From Nocardioidaceae bacterium (GTDB lineage: Bacteria; Actinomycetota; Actinomycetes; Propionibacteriales; Nocardioidaceae): a DNA stretch of 64,000 bases. Position numbers and translations under genes: made by a program. How positions within the stretch are numbered: position 1 is the stretch's first letter; the number at the start of each line of letters is the position of its first letter. Of the stretch, positions 8,901 through 16,737 are shown in pieces. The stretch spans positions 16,929 through 80,928 of the forward strand of contig JAQSWV010000008.1 in NCBI GenBank assembly GCA_029266455.1. The letters are read 5' to 3'. The notes below the pieces were generated by a model. That model searched no databases. It was not told where the DNA came from and worked only from the letters and a program-made list of their open reading frames with translations.

Positions 8901-9952
8901 GCCGGCCGCCCGAACAGGCCGTAGGGACGGACCGCAAGCACCAGCGCCAGCAGGGCGAACGAGAAGATGACGGAGTAGAAGGTGTACTGCGAGGGAAGGT
9001 ACGCCGGCGAGAAGGCCACCACCGTGCCGTAGAGGAGGGAACCGGCCACGGCACCCTTGATTGATCCCAGCCCTCCGATGATGACCACCACCAGCGAGTT
9101 CAGCAGCCAGGTGCCGTCCGAACCCGTGGCGGCGCCAGCGAACGAGGCACCCATGACGCCGCCCACCCCGGCCAGGAATGCGCCCACGAAGAAGGTCACG
9201 GCGAAGACGAGCGTCGCGTTGATGCCGAGCGCCCGCACCATTCCCTCGTCGTCGACACCTGCACGGATGACCATGCCCATCCGGGTTCTGGTCAGCCACA
9301 GCCACAAAGCCACGCCCACCACCAGGGCGACCGCGAGCATGAACAGCCGGCTGGTGGCGTAGCGCTCGCCGAACAGCTCGACGAAGTGCGAGACGGCACC
9401 GGGCCACACCATGGTCTTGGCCAGGCCGCCGAACTGACGCAGCATCTGGTCGGCAAGGATCACCGAGATGGCGATCGTGATCAGCGCCTGCCGCAGCTCC
9501 TGCCCCTGGTTCCAGCGCAGGAACACCTGGTGCATGACGACGCCGAGCACCGCCACGAGCGCCGCCGCCAGGAGCAGTGGCCCGATCCAGGACCAGATCG
9601 AGACGTCCTCGGGCGCGATGTTGGTGGTCTTGCCGACCATCGACTGCTGGATAGCTATCGCGGTGAAGCCCGCCAACAGGAACAGGGAGCCGTGCGCCAT
9701 GTTGACGGTGCGCATCAGCCCGAAGATCAGGGTGAACCCCGAGGCCACGACGAACAGCAGACCCGCGAAGGTCAGCGCGTCCAGCAGCGTGACCACGAAT
9801 CTGCCGGGATCATCCACGGCGGGTCCCGCCGATGTGCCCTCCGCCAGGAAGAGCACCCAGACGGCGACAAAGGCCAGCACCAGCCAGACGGTCAGCGCCG
9901 GCAGCCGACGCGCGACGTCACGGGTGGACGTACGCACCGGGGTGTCGACCAA
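8897..9952 (-). CDS. livH: Branched-chain amino acid-type ABC permease (LivH)
   Basis: This 351-residue permease is the first gene of the left operon. The start is a TTG at 9952 because AAGGAG lies 8 nt upstream and the protein then begins LVDTPVRTSTRD; no ATG or GTG in the area has a ribosome site. The N-terminus carries an extra hydrophobic segment (LTVWLVLAFVAVWVLFL) before the family core GLLFVVASGFTLIFGLMRTV and MAHGSLFLLAG. IGGLGSIKGAVAGSLL near the C-terminus is diagnostic of LivH. Expression probably starts in the divergent region at 9953-10198. Confidence 0.92.
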   Translation of the reverse strand: MVDTPVRTSTRDVARRLPALTVWLVLAFVAVWVLFLAEGTSAGPAVDDPGRFVVTLLDALTFAGLLFVVASGFTLIFGLMRTVNMAHGSLFLLAGFTAIAIQQSMVGKTTNIAPEDVSIWSWIGPLLLAAALVAVLGVVMHQVFLRWNQGQELRQALITIAISVILADQMLRQFGGLAKTMVWPGAVSHFVELFGERYATSRLFMLAVALVVGVALWLWLTRTRMGMVIRAGVDDEGMVRALGINATLVFAVTFFVGAFLAGVGGVMGASFAGAATGSDGTWLLNSLVVVIIGGLGSIKGAVAGSLLYGTVVAFSPAYLPSQYTFYSVIFSFALLALVLAVRPYGLFGRPA

Positions 9953-10039
9953 CGCCTGCTCTCCTTCTGACCTCAGGGGTGGGCGATGAAACTCGCCTGG
10001 ACGAGTGCGGTGGGCGAGTGACGTGGGCCACAAGGTAGC

Positions 10040-10057
10040 GAATCCGCAGCCGGATTC
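10040..10057. promoter_or_regulatory. Perfect palindrome, operator or 5' UTR hairpin
   Basis: GAATCCG and CGGATTC are exact complements separated by CAGC. The palindrome overlaps the possible minus-strand -10 box at 10055-10060, so a bound repressor would block livH transcription. It could instead fold in the livH leader RNA if transcription starts further right. Confidence 0.5.
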
Positions 10058-10062
10058 ATAGG

Positions 10063-10127
10063 TGTATCCACATTGACATTCACAATGGCACGCCATAGCC
10101 TCCGCAGTGCATACGGCCCTGGATACA
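10063..10127. promoter_or_regulatory. Inverted TGTATCCA / TGGATACA operator-like pair
   Basis: Exact 8-bp inverted sites lie at 10063-10070 (TGTATCCA) and 10120-10127 (TGGATACA), bracketing the rightward promoter. They resemble half-sites of the TGTATACA kind reported for GntR-family repressors. Bracketing of a promoter by two sites is consistent with repression, perhaps by looping; this is inferred. Confidence 0.4.
10073..10101 (+). promoter_or_regulatory. Sigma-70-type promoter for the oxidase-led operon
   Basis: TTGACA at 10073-10078 is followed after 17 bp by TAGCCT at 10096-10101. It would give a leader of about 90 nt before the GTG at 10199. Confidence 0.55.
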
Positions 10128-10198
10128 GACCAGCGGACGGCGCGTCGCGTGCTGTGTCCAGCACCTTGCGGGGACCGACCCGAGAGAGGCAGCGTGGC

Positions 10199-11695
10199 GT
10201 GACTCCACTCTCGGCGGGTGCCGCACCAGGGACCGGCGCGGGCGTGACCCGGCCCTTCGTCATGGGCCAGCTCGCCCGCGACCTGGGCGCCGTGGTCGGC
10301 GCCGACAACGTGAGCAGCGACGCCGCCGCACTGGCCGAGCAGTCGGCCGACTGGTCCTGGATGTCGCAGTTCCTCCGCTACCGCGACCTCCCGCTGCCGG
10401 TGGCCGACGTCGTCGCCCGGCCGAGCAGCACCGAGCACGTCGAGGGGATCGTCCGCATAGCCTCCGAGTACCGCCTGCCGGTGGTGCCCCGGGGAGGCGG
10501 CTCCGGGACCCAGGGAGGCACCTTCGCGCTGTACGGCGGCATTGCGGTCGACCTCACCCGCATGGACCGCATCGTCGAGATCGACGAACGCAGCCTCACG
10601 GTGACGGTGCAGGCCGGTGTGGACGGCTCGGTACTGGAGAAGGAGCTGAACGACCGTGGCCTGACCATGCCCCACTACCCGGGCTCGCACTTCTTCGGCG
10701 CCACCATCGGTGGTTCACTCGCCGCTCGTGGCTCCGGTGTGGTGTCGACCAAGTACGGCAAGGCCGAGCAGCTGGCCCTCCAGGTGGAGGCGGTCGTTCC
10801 ACCCGGACGTCGGATCTCGACGCTGCCTGTGCCCAACCACGCGTCCGGCCCCGACCTGATGCAGACGCTCATCGGGTCCGAGGGCACGCTCGGCATCATC
10901 ACCGAGGCCACCATGCGCCTGGACCCGCTGCCGGCCGGGCGACGCTTCCTGTCCTTCCAGTTCGGCACGGTCGCCGCCGGCCTGGAGACGGCACGCCTGA
11001 TCATGACGCGCCGGATCGTGCCGGCCGCGATGCGGCTGTACGACGAGGCCGACAGCGCGCGGCTGACGTCGATGCTCGACCTCGACACCGCCGGGGTCCT
11101 GTTGATTCTCGTTCTCGATGGTCACGAGTCGTCGATGGCGATCGAGGAGGACCGCATCCGCGAGGTCTGCGCCGTCAGCGACGGCAGGGACCTCGGAGAC
11201 GGCCCCGCGCGCACGTGGTGGGACGGCAAGTACGAGCCCTTCGCCAAGCACAACGCCCCGGCCCCACCGCTGGTGTTCGGCACCACGGACACCTGTGCCC
11301 GGTTCTCGGCACTGCCGGGCCTCTACGAAGCCAAGAAGCGCACGATCGAAGCGGGATTCGCCGAGTACGGGGCGCAGTACACGGCGCACTTCTCGCACTG
11401 GTTCCCGTGGGGCGGGATGATCTACGACCGGTTCTACGTCGACAACGCCCCCGACGACCCCGACGAGGCCCTGGCGCTGCACGACCGCCTGTGGAATGCG
11501 GCGGTGGAGACCTCACTGGCGAACGGCGGGGTCATCAACGAGCACCACGGTGTCGGACTCAAGCTGGGCCGGTTCATGCGTCCGCAGTACGGAGCGGCGT
11601 TCGACGTCATGCTCGCCGTGAAGAACGCCTGGGATCCCGACGGGATCATGAATCCGGGCAAGCTGGGGTTCGGGGCCCCCCGGTCTGGTCGGTAA
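10199..11695 (+). CDS. FAD-linked oxidase (GlcD / D-lactate dehydrogenase type)
   Basis: This 498-residue flavoenzyme has an N-terminal FAD_binding_4 (PCMH/VAO) domain with VVPRGGGSGTQGG and the PHYPGSHFFGATIGGSLAARGSG segment, and a C-terminal FAD-oxidase_C domain ending NEHHGVGLKLGRFMRP and WDPDGIMNPGKLG. Relatives oxidise 2-hydroxy acids or alditols to keto products. The GTG at 10199 has AGAGAGG upstream and is downstream of the predicted promoter; an ATG at 10262 is the alternative. It opens the right arm and is followed by the epimerase gene after 26 bp. No separate GlcE/GlcF-like subunit is present, so it probably acts alone. Confidence 0.88.
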   Translation: MTPLSAGAAPGTGAGVTRPFVMGQLARDLGAVVGADNVSSDAAALAEQSADWSWMSQFLRYRDLPLPVADVVARPSSTEHVEGIVRIASEYRLPVVPRGGGSGTQGGTFALYGGIAVDLTRMDRIVEIDERSLTVTVQAGVDGSVLEKELNDRGLTMPHYPGSHFFGATIGGSLAARGSGVVSTKYGKAEQLALQVEAVVPPGRRISTLPVPNHASGPDLMQTLIGSEGTLGIITEATMRLDPLPAGRRFLSFQFGTVAAGLETARLIMTRRIVPAAMRLYDEADSARLTSMLDLDTAGVLLILVLDGHESSMAIEEDRIREVCAVSDGRDLGDGPARTWWDGKYEPFAKHNAPAPPLVFGTTDTCARFSALPGLYEAKKRTIEAGFAEYGAQYTAHFSHWFPWGGMIYDRFYVDNAPDDPDEALALHDRLWNAAVETSLANGGVINEHHGVGLKLGRFMRPQYGAAFDVMLAVKNAWDPDGIMNPGKLGFGAPRSGR

Positions 11696-11721
11696 ACCGC
11701 ACACGAGCCTGAGGAGCACAC

Positions 11722-12606
11722 ATGCACCTGTCGATGCACAACTGGATGCGCGCGGAGCCGCTGGAGGTCACCCTCGCCAGGCTGGCCAAGTACGGGTACG
11801 AGAGCATCGAGATCAGCGGGGAACCGGAGCAGTACAAGCCCGACGAGGTGCGACCGCTGCTCGACAAGTACAAGCTGCGCTGCTGGGGCTCGGTGACGCT
11901 GATGTTCGAGACTCGCAGCCTGGTGGCCGGTGACGAGAACAAGCGCGCGGCATCCGTGCAGTACACCAAGGACTGCATCGACCTGGTCGCCGCGCTCAAC
12001 GGCACGGAGATGACGATCGTGCCGGCGAGCGTCGGGCAGATCACGCCTGACGGCAAGCCCGAGCAGGAGTGGGAGTGGGCGGTCGCCAGCCTCAAGGAGA
12101 TCTACGCGCACTCCCAGCCGCTCGGCGTGAAGCTGGCCATCGAGCCGCTCAACCGCTTCGAGACCTACTTCATCAACCGCGGGGCGCAGGCGATGGCGCT
12201 GGCCGAGGCCGTCGGTGAGGACTGCGGGGTGTGCCTCGACGCCTTCCACATGAACATCGAAGAGGACGACCTCTACCAGACCATCGTCGACTGCGGGCCC
12301 CGCCTGACCGACTTCCACGTTGCCGACAACAACCGGATGCCGGCCGGGATGGGCCACTACGACTGGAAGCGGGTCGTCGAGACCCTCAAGTCGGTCGGCT
12401 ACGACGGCGCGCTCACGGCGGAGTTCGTCGCACCGGTCGACCGGACGCCGGCCAACCCCTACCCCAATGCGCTGGAGACCAAGCCGGTCGACATCAGCGC
12501 CGACCAGATGAAGTTCATCGAGGACCACGGCTCCACCACGTTGAGCGAGGAGTTCTACGACTGGCTGGTGGAGAAGAACGCCGACCACCTGCTGCCGCTG
12601 ATCTAG
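11722..12606 (+). CDS. Sugar epimerase of the D-tagatose 3-epimerase/xylose isomerase-like family
   Basis: This 294-residue TIM barrel shows all four metal ligands expected in the ketose 3-epimerase group: Glu in LAIEPLNRFETY, Asp in CLDAFHMN, His in DFHVADNNR and Glu in ALTAEF. GAGGAG precedes the ATG. The length matches ketose epimerases and hydroxypyruvate-isomerase relatives. In the operon it follows an oxidase and precedes a UPF0261 protein and a creatininase-family hydrolase, so it probably epimerises a keto-sugar or keto-acid intermediate. The Thermotoga inositol pathway combines an epimerase of this fold with a Gfo/Idh dehydrogenase and a ring-opening hydrolase, which is a useful parallel. 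Confidence 0.88.
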   Translation: MHLSMHNWMRAEPLEVTLARLAKYGYESIEISGEPEQYKPDEVRPLLDKYKLRCWGSVTLMFETRSLVAGDENKRAASVQYTKDCIDLVAALNGTEMTIVPASVGQITPDGKPEQEWEWAVASLKEIYAHSQPLGVKLAIEPLNRFETYFINRGAQAMALAEAVGEDCGVCLDAFHMNIEEDDLYQTIVDCGPRLTDFHVADNNRMPAGMGHYDWKRVVETLKSVGYDGALTAEFVAPVDRTPANPYPNALETKPVDISADQMKFIEDHGSTTLSEEFYDWLVEKNADHLLPLI

Positions 12607-12617
12607 GAGGACGGAGG

Positions 12618-12655
12618 GGAGGCGCACGGTCCGTCACCACCGGCTCTGCGCCTCC
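12618..12655 (+). promoter_or_regulatory. Intra-operon RNA hairpin
   Basis: GGAGGCGCA (12618-12626) and TGCGCCTCC (12647-12655) are exact 9-bp complements with a 20-nt loop. The hairpin fills most of the 58-bp gap between the epimerase and the second UPF0261 gene and ends 9 nt before its ATG, which lacks another ribosome site. There is no U-run, so it is more likely a processing, stability or translational element than a terminator. Confidence 0.5.
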
Positions 12656-12664
12656 GCCACCATC

Positions 12665-13912
12665 ATGCAAGCGACTATCGCGGTGCTGGCCACGCTGGAC
12701 ACCAAGGGCCCTGAAGCGGCCTACCTCCGGGACCGGCTGATCGACCACGGACTGAACGCTCTGGTCATCGACTGCGGGATCCTCGAGGGACCGCTCGACA
12801 TCGTCCCCGGCGTGTCCAGTGACGAGGTGGCCCGGCACGCCGGCTCGTCGATCGACCAGCTGCGGAAGTCCGGAACCCGCGGCAGTGCCGTCGCGGCGAT
12901 GCGAACCATGCTGGCCGACTTCGTCGAGCACTTGTACGCCCAGGGGAGGATCTCCGGCGCGATCGGGATCGGTGGCGCGGAGGGCGCCGTGATGACCGCC
13001 AGCGCCATGATGCGGCTGCCCATCGGCGTGCCCAAGGTCGTGGTGTCCCCGATCGCCTCGGGGCGTCACGAGTTCGGACCGCTCGTCGGCACCCGCGACA
13101 TGATGGTCGTCCACTCCGTGGTCGACATCCTCGGCCTCAACCAGGTCGCGCGAGCCGTCTTCGACAACGTGACGGCCGCCGTGGCCGGCATGGTCGAGCG
13201 CGGTGCGAGCAGCGATCACGACAGCGGGAGCGGGAGCGGGAAGGCGGATCACACCGTCGCGGTGACGATGCTCGGAAACACCACGCGCGCCGTCATGGCG
13301 TTGCGCGACGAGCTCACGACCGCCGGCTTCACCACGATGGTGTTCCACTCCAACGGCGTCGGCGGGCCGGCGATGGAGGAGCTGGCGGCGGAAGGGTACT
13401 TCCAGGGCGTCATCGACTTCACGACGAACGAGGTCACCGACCCGTTGGTCGGCGGCATCCACGACGGCGGGCCGGATCGGCTGCGGGCCGTCGGCCGGCT
13501 CGGGCTGCCGCAGGTGGTGGTCCCCGGCTGCATCGACTTCGCGGTCTTCGAACCGTCGAGGATCCCCCCGGCGCTGGCCGAGCGGCCAAGCTACGACCAC
13601 AACCCCGAGTTCCGGCTGATCCGCACGTCACCCGAGGAGATGCTCACCGTCGCGCACGTGTTCGCCGAACGGCTCAGCTCGGCGCAGGGACCGGTGCAGG
13701 TCGCGATCCCCACCGGCGGCCTGTCCATACCGAACGTGCCCGGCGGGCCGTTCTGGGATCCCGATGCAGACAGCGGCTTCCGCGACCTGCTCCGCCGTGA
13801 GCTCCGACCGGACATTCCCATCAGTACGCACGACCACCACGTGAACGATCCTGAGTTCGGTCGCTTGGTGGCCCGACTGTTCCTCGACCTGATCCAGGAG
13901 GCTCACCCATGA
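12665..13912 (+). CDS. UPF0261 / Tm-1-like ATP-binding domain protein, second copy
   Basis: This 415-residue paralogue of the product at 147-1361 starts with ATIAVLATLDTKGPEAAYL and keeps the glycine loop IGIGGAEGAVM, VHSVVDILGLNQVA and FHSNGVGGPAMEEL. Unlike the left-arm copy it has no adjacent PEP-hydrolase-like partner gene. A short Gly/Ser insertion lies near residue 190. Its stop overlaps the creatininase-family start by 4 bp (ATGA). Two divergent UPF0261 genes in one locus suggest two related but distinct steps or a heteromeric complex; which applies is unknown. Confidence 0.87.
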   Translation: MQATIAVLATLDTKGPEAAYLRDRLIDHGLNALVIDCGILEGPLDIVPGVSSDEVARHAGSSIDQLRKSGTRGSAVAAMRTMLADFVEHLYAQGRISGAIGIGGAEGAVMTASAMMRLPIGVPKVVVSPIASGRHEFGPLVGTRDMMVVHSVVDILGLNQVARAVFDNVTAAVAGMVERGASSDHDSGSGSGKADHTVAVTMLGNTTRAVMALRDELTTAGFTTMVFHSNGVGGPAMEELAAEGYFQGVIDFTTNEVTDPLVGGIHDGGPDRLRAVGRLGLPQVVVPGCIDFAVFEPSRIPPALAERPSYDHNPEFRLIRTSPEEMLTVAHVFAERLSSAQGPVQVAIPTGGLSIPNVPGGPFWDPDADSGFRDLLRRELRPDIPISTHDHHVNDPEFGRLVARLFLDLIQEAHP

Positions 13913-14826
13913 CGTCCACCATCCCCCGCGACGTCCCCCGGCTGACCAGTGACGACGAGCAGTTCCGGAACAAGTTCCGCTCGTGGGCCCTGGCCGACCT
14001 CTCGTACGTCGACATCCGGGAGTACCTCGCGGCCAAGGACACAGTGCTCGTTCCCATGGCCAGCACCGAGCAGCACGGCCCCCACCTGCCGCTGTACACG
14101 GACACCATTACGGCCGTCGAGGTGAGCGCGCGTGTCTCGGAGCACATCGGGGTCCTTCACACGCCCCCGCTGTGGGCGGGGTACTCCCCACAGCACATGC
14201 ACGAGCCCGGTGAGGGGCGGGGCACCATCACGCTGCGCTCCAGCACGCTGCTCAACCTCATGTACGACGTGGCCCGCAGCCTGATCCATCACGGCTTCAA
14301 CCGCATCATCTTCGTCAACGGGCACGGGTCGAACACCAAGGTGGTCGACCCGGTGCTGCGTCGGCTGAGGTACGAGACCGGGGCGATGATCGGCTTCGTC
14401 AAGCCCTACATGGAGCGCTACGTCGGCATTCTCGACGGGCTCATGGAGAACCCTCCCGAGGAGACGCCTGGTTGGCACGCCTCTGAGCTCGAGACCTCGC
14501 AGGACATGGCGTGGAACCCCGAGCTGGTCCGCATGGACCGGGCGTCGGACACGCGGGCCAGCGTTCCCGGCTTCCTTCCCGAGTCGTTCCGCAAGACGGA
14601 CGGAGCCCCGGACGTCGAGTTCGAGGGCTACCAGTACTTCAGCTTCCCGATGGACCACCACGAGTTCATCGACAGCGGCACGATCGGCAACCCCATGCGC
14701 GCGACGAAGGAGAAGGGTGAGGAGGCGTTCCGCCGTTACTCCGAACACGTCGCGCGTGCCCTGCTCGAGCTCATGGACGTGCCCGTGGCCGTGCACGACC
14801 GGGAGTTCGTGGACAGGGTCATGTGA
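13909..14826 (+). CDS. Creatininase-family hydrolase
   Basis: This 305-residue protein belongs to the creatininase (creatinine amidohydrolase-like) superfamily of binuclear-metal hydrolases. The metal-binding pattern is clear: STEQHGPHLPLYTD (Glu, His, Asp), FVNGHGSN (His) and HASELETS (Glu). The family includes creatininase, formamide hydrolases of riboflavin/F420 or mycofactocin pathways, and the Thermotoga IolN enzyme that opens a diketo-inositol ring. Beside dehydrogenases and epimerases a ring-opening C-C or amide hydrolase is more likely than true creatininase. It overlaps the UPF0261 gene (ATGA) and runs into the GntR gene. Confidence 0.88.
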   Translation: MTSTIPRDVPRLTSDDEQFRNKFRSWALADLSYVDIREYLAAKDTVLVPMASTEQHGPHLPLYTDTITAVEVSARVSEHIGVLHTPPLWAGYSPQHMHEPGEGRGTITLRSSTLLNLMYDVARSLIHHGFNRIIFVNGHGSNTKVVDPVLRRLRYETGAMIGFVKPYMERYVGILDGLMENPPEETPGWHASELETSQDMAWNPELVRMDRASDTRASVPGFLPESFRKTDGAPDVEFEGYQYFSFPMDHHEFIDSGTIGNPMRATKEKGEEAFRRYSEHVARALLELMDVPVAVHDREFVDRVM

Positions 14827-15575
14827 TGCTCGACGGTGTCCGGGGTGACGGCACGTCGTCCTCGATGGTGGACGAGGTGTACGCGGCCCTGCTGTCCGCC
14901 ATCGTGGAGGCCCGGCTCGGCGCGGGCACACCGCTCTCGCAGAACAAGCTGGCGGCCCGCATGGGGGTCAGCCGCACGCCCGTCCGCGAGGCACTGCTGC
15001 GTCTCGAGCGCGACGGCCTGGTCCAGCGCATGCCGGAATCCGGATTCGCCGTGGCCACGATCACGGCCGCCGAGGTGCACGAGGCCTGTGACGTGTTGAG
15101 CCTTCTCGACACCTACGTGTACAAGCGCGCAGCCGAGGCCTTGCCCCGGACCGAGCTGGAGGGTCTTCTCGAGCTGGCCTCCAGCCTGGTTGCCAGTGCC
15201 GACTCCGGAGACGCCGAGGCCTGGCGGCACGCCGATAAGCGCTACCACGCCATCGTGATGGAAGCGGCCCAGAACCGCTTCGTCGCACAGTTCCTCGAGC
15301 AGACGCGTCGTCGGGTCCAGCGGTTCTGGCTACAGACTCCGCACTTCGACGGCCGGCTGCGCACCTGCTCGCAAGACCATGTCAGGCTTGCGGACGCCAT
15401 GCTCGCCGCCGATGAGGCGCTACTGTCACAGACCGTTCACGCCCATATCGAGCGGCTCCGGGCCAGTGTGCTTGCCCGGCTGGAGAGCGCCGGCCCGCTG
15501 CTTCCGGCCGCGGATCCGCTCGCCGCCGTGGTCGGTCGGAACGAGCTGCCCGCCGAGAGCACCGACGGCTACTGA
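14826..15575 (+). CDS. GntR family regulator, FadR/FCD subfamily
   Basis: The 249-residue regulator has an N-terminal winged helix-turn-helix (LSQNKLAARMGVSRTPVREA around residues 38-58, then GLVQRMPESGFAV) and an all-helical FCD ligand domain with RHADKRYH, the AAQNRF motif and SQDHVRLADAM, which supply the Asp/His residues that bind metal and carboxylate ligands in this subfamily. The ATG at 14826 overlaps the creatininase-family stop; a GTG is one codon upstream. As the last gene of the right arm it probably autoregulates and represses both arms until a carboxylated pathway intermediate is present, acting on sites at 9953-10198. Confidence 0.93.
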   Translation: MLDGVRGDGTSSSMVDEVYAALLSAIVEARLGAGTPLSQNKLAARMGVSRTPVREALLRLERDGLVQRMPESGFAVATITAAEVHEACDVLSLLDTYVYKRAAEALPRTELEGLLELASSLVASADSGDAEAWRHADKRYHAIVMEAAQNRFVAQFLEQTRRRVQRFWLQTPHFDGRLRTCSQDHVRLADAMLAADEALLSQTVHAHIERLRASVLARLESAGPLLPAADPLAAVVGRNELPAESTDGY

Positions 15576-15941
15576 ACCCACGCGGTGAGTGTCTGTCAAT
15601 GCCTGCCGGCACGGGGCGGGACCGCCACCGGACTATTGCGGACAACGGAATAGTGGAGTTTCGGTGACAATCGCATCGCGCTAGTCCCGGGCATCGAGGC
15701 TTGCAGCGCCTCACCGGCACTTCTCGGGTGGGACGGCGATGCTTCCCCCATCGCTGCCCGCTGGCCTGAGAACCCAGGCCTGGTGGAGAATCAGCGAATG
15801 ACGTACTCCCCTCAGGGACGCTGCGGACGGGCCTCGACCAAGCGCCGGGCCGAGCCTCCATTCGACCCTGCCTTTGAGAACCTGTTCTGCGCATGTGTAT
15901 CGTTTATGCAGTCCCCTACGAAGACCACACTGGAGCAAGTA
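15576..15941. promoter_or_regulatory. 366-bp intergenic region upstream of lsr2
   Basis: No supported gene. It holds an imperfect palindrome with arms ACTATT (15632-15637) and AATAGT (15649-15654), a small GC hairpin GGCCTG/CAGGCC (15763-15780) and the candidate lsr2 promoter. Open reading in frame with lsr2 extends back to about 15783 but is not needed, since a good ribosome site marks the start at 15942. Confidence 0.5.
15874..15903 (+). promoter_or_regulatory. Candidate lsr2 promoter
   Basis: TTGAGA (15874-15879) and TATCGT (15898-15903) are separated by 18 bp, about 40 bp before the lsr2 start. The local sequence is more AT-rich than its surroundings. Confidence 0.4.
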
Positions 15942-16289
15942 ATGGCTCGCAAAGAAATCGTGCTACTCACCGACGACCTCGAGCCGGAGTTCGAAGCCGA
16001 CGAGACCGTCCGGTTCGCGCTCGACGGCACGACGTATGAGATCGACCTCTCCGAGGCCAACGCGATCGCCTTTCGCGAGATGCTCGCTCCCTATGTCGCC
16101 CAGGGCCGCAGGGCGGCAGGCACCGCACGCGGACGCACCGGCCGGTCCGCGCGTGCCGCGGAGTCCTCCGGGACAGGCCCCGACCCGAAGGCGGTTCGGG
16201 CCTGGGCGGCAGCCAACAATGAGCCGGTGTCGTCGCGTGGACGTATCCCTGCCGACCTCGTCGCGAAGTTCCAGGCTGCCGGCAACTGA
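15942..16289 (+). CDS. lsr2: Lsr2, H-NS-like nucleoid protein
   Basis: This 115-residue protein is the actinobacterial xenogeneic silencer Lsr2. The N-terminal dimerisation domain begins MARKEIVLLTDDLE with TVRFALDGTTYEIDLSE; a basic, Ala/Gly/Arg-rich linker follows; the C-terminal DNA-binding domain reads VRAWAAANNEPVSSRGRIPADLVAKF, where SSRGRIP includes the AT-hook-like RGR that enters the minor groove of AT-rich DNA. GGAG lies 6 nt before the ATG. Length and domain order are as usual for the family. It stands alone, with a hairpin after it. Confidence 0.97.
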   Translation: MARKEIVLLTDDLEPEFEADETVRFALDGTTYEIDLSEANAIAFREMLAPYVAQGRRAAGTARGRTGRSARAAESSGTGPDPKAVRAWAAANNEPVSSRGRIPADLVAKFQAAGN

Positions 16290-16306
16290 CGGTCAGCACG
16301 GTGGGT

Positions 16307-16323
16307 GGTCGGCTGCACCGACC
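16307..16323. terminator. Hairpin between convergent lsr2 and mmcQ-like genes
   Basis: GGTCGG and CCGACC pair perfectly around a CTGCA loop, 17 nt after the lsr2 stop and just before the end of the opposite gene. It can serve both strands; a U-run is absent, as is common in high-GC actinobacteria. Confidence 0.5.
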
Positions 16324-16329
16324 TCGTCA

Positions 16330-16737
16330 TTAGCCGGGACGGACATCGAAGCCGGGGAGGGTGCGCGGCTCATGGCCGTCGACGACCTCGGCGATGCTGC
16401 TGGGCGCACGCATGCGCCAGGCGTCGACCACCAGCTCCTCCAGGCGACCGGTGTCCACCGGCGCCAGCCGCAGTAGCACCAGCGGCAGGCCGTCATAGGC
16501 GGGCGTGGTGAAGAACAGGTCCGGCTCTCCGAGGAGCAGGGCCTGCTTCTCGGCCTCGTCGCCGACGAAGAGCACGGCGATGTCGGTGCGGATGACCCGC
16601 GGGCCGCCCGACCTACGCTCCGGGTAGGACCAGACGAAGCCTCGGTCGCCGACCCTGAAGTCGAAGCCGGCGCTGTCGATCTCCGTGACGGACGGCAGGG
16701 CGAGCGCGACCCGGCGCACGTCGTCGGCGTCAGCCAT
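16330..16737 (-). CDS. MmcQ/YjbR family protein
   Basis: This 135-residue protein belongs to the MmcQ/YjbR fold (CyaY-like, double-wing DNA-binding annotation). Visible pattern: ADADDVRRVALALPSVTE at the N-terminus, FDFRVGDRGFVWSY, then FFTTPAYDGLPLVLLRL and LVVDAWRMRAP at the C-terminus, all family-typical. The start at 16737 excludes an upstream non-conserved extension. A 13-codon leader frame (16730-16768) ends on this start as ATGGCTGA. The biological role of the family is poorly known. Confidence 0.88.
   Translation of the reverse strand: MADADDVRRVALALPSVTEIDSAGFDFRVGDRGFVWSYPERRSGGPRVIRTDIAVLFVGDEAEKQALLLGEPDLFFTTPAYDGLPLVLLRLAPVDTGRLEELVVDAWRMRAPSSIAEVVDGHEPRTLPGFDVRPG

Larger units (their letters stand above)
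9953..10198. promoter_or_regulatory. Divergent control region of the catabolic locus
   Basis: The 246 bp separate the livH-led operon from the oxidase-led operon and hold no credible gene. They contain a perfect palindrome (10040-10057), an inverted pair of TGTATCCA/TGGATACA sites (10063-10070 and 10120-10127) and a sigma-70-type promoter reading right (10073-10101). On the minus strand TATGAA (10055-10060), with TTGTGA 19 bp before it, could be the livH promoter and would overlap the palindrome. The GntR/FCD regulator at 14826-15575 is the obvious candidate to bind here. Confidence 0.6.

Noticed and set aside
15783..15941. A 53-codon N-terminal extension of lsr2
   Set aside because: The extension is not conserved in Lsr2, and a ribosome site GGAG sits 6 nt before the internal ATG at 15942.
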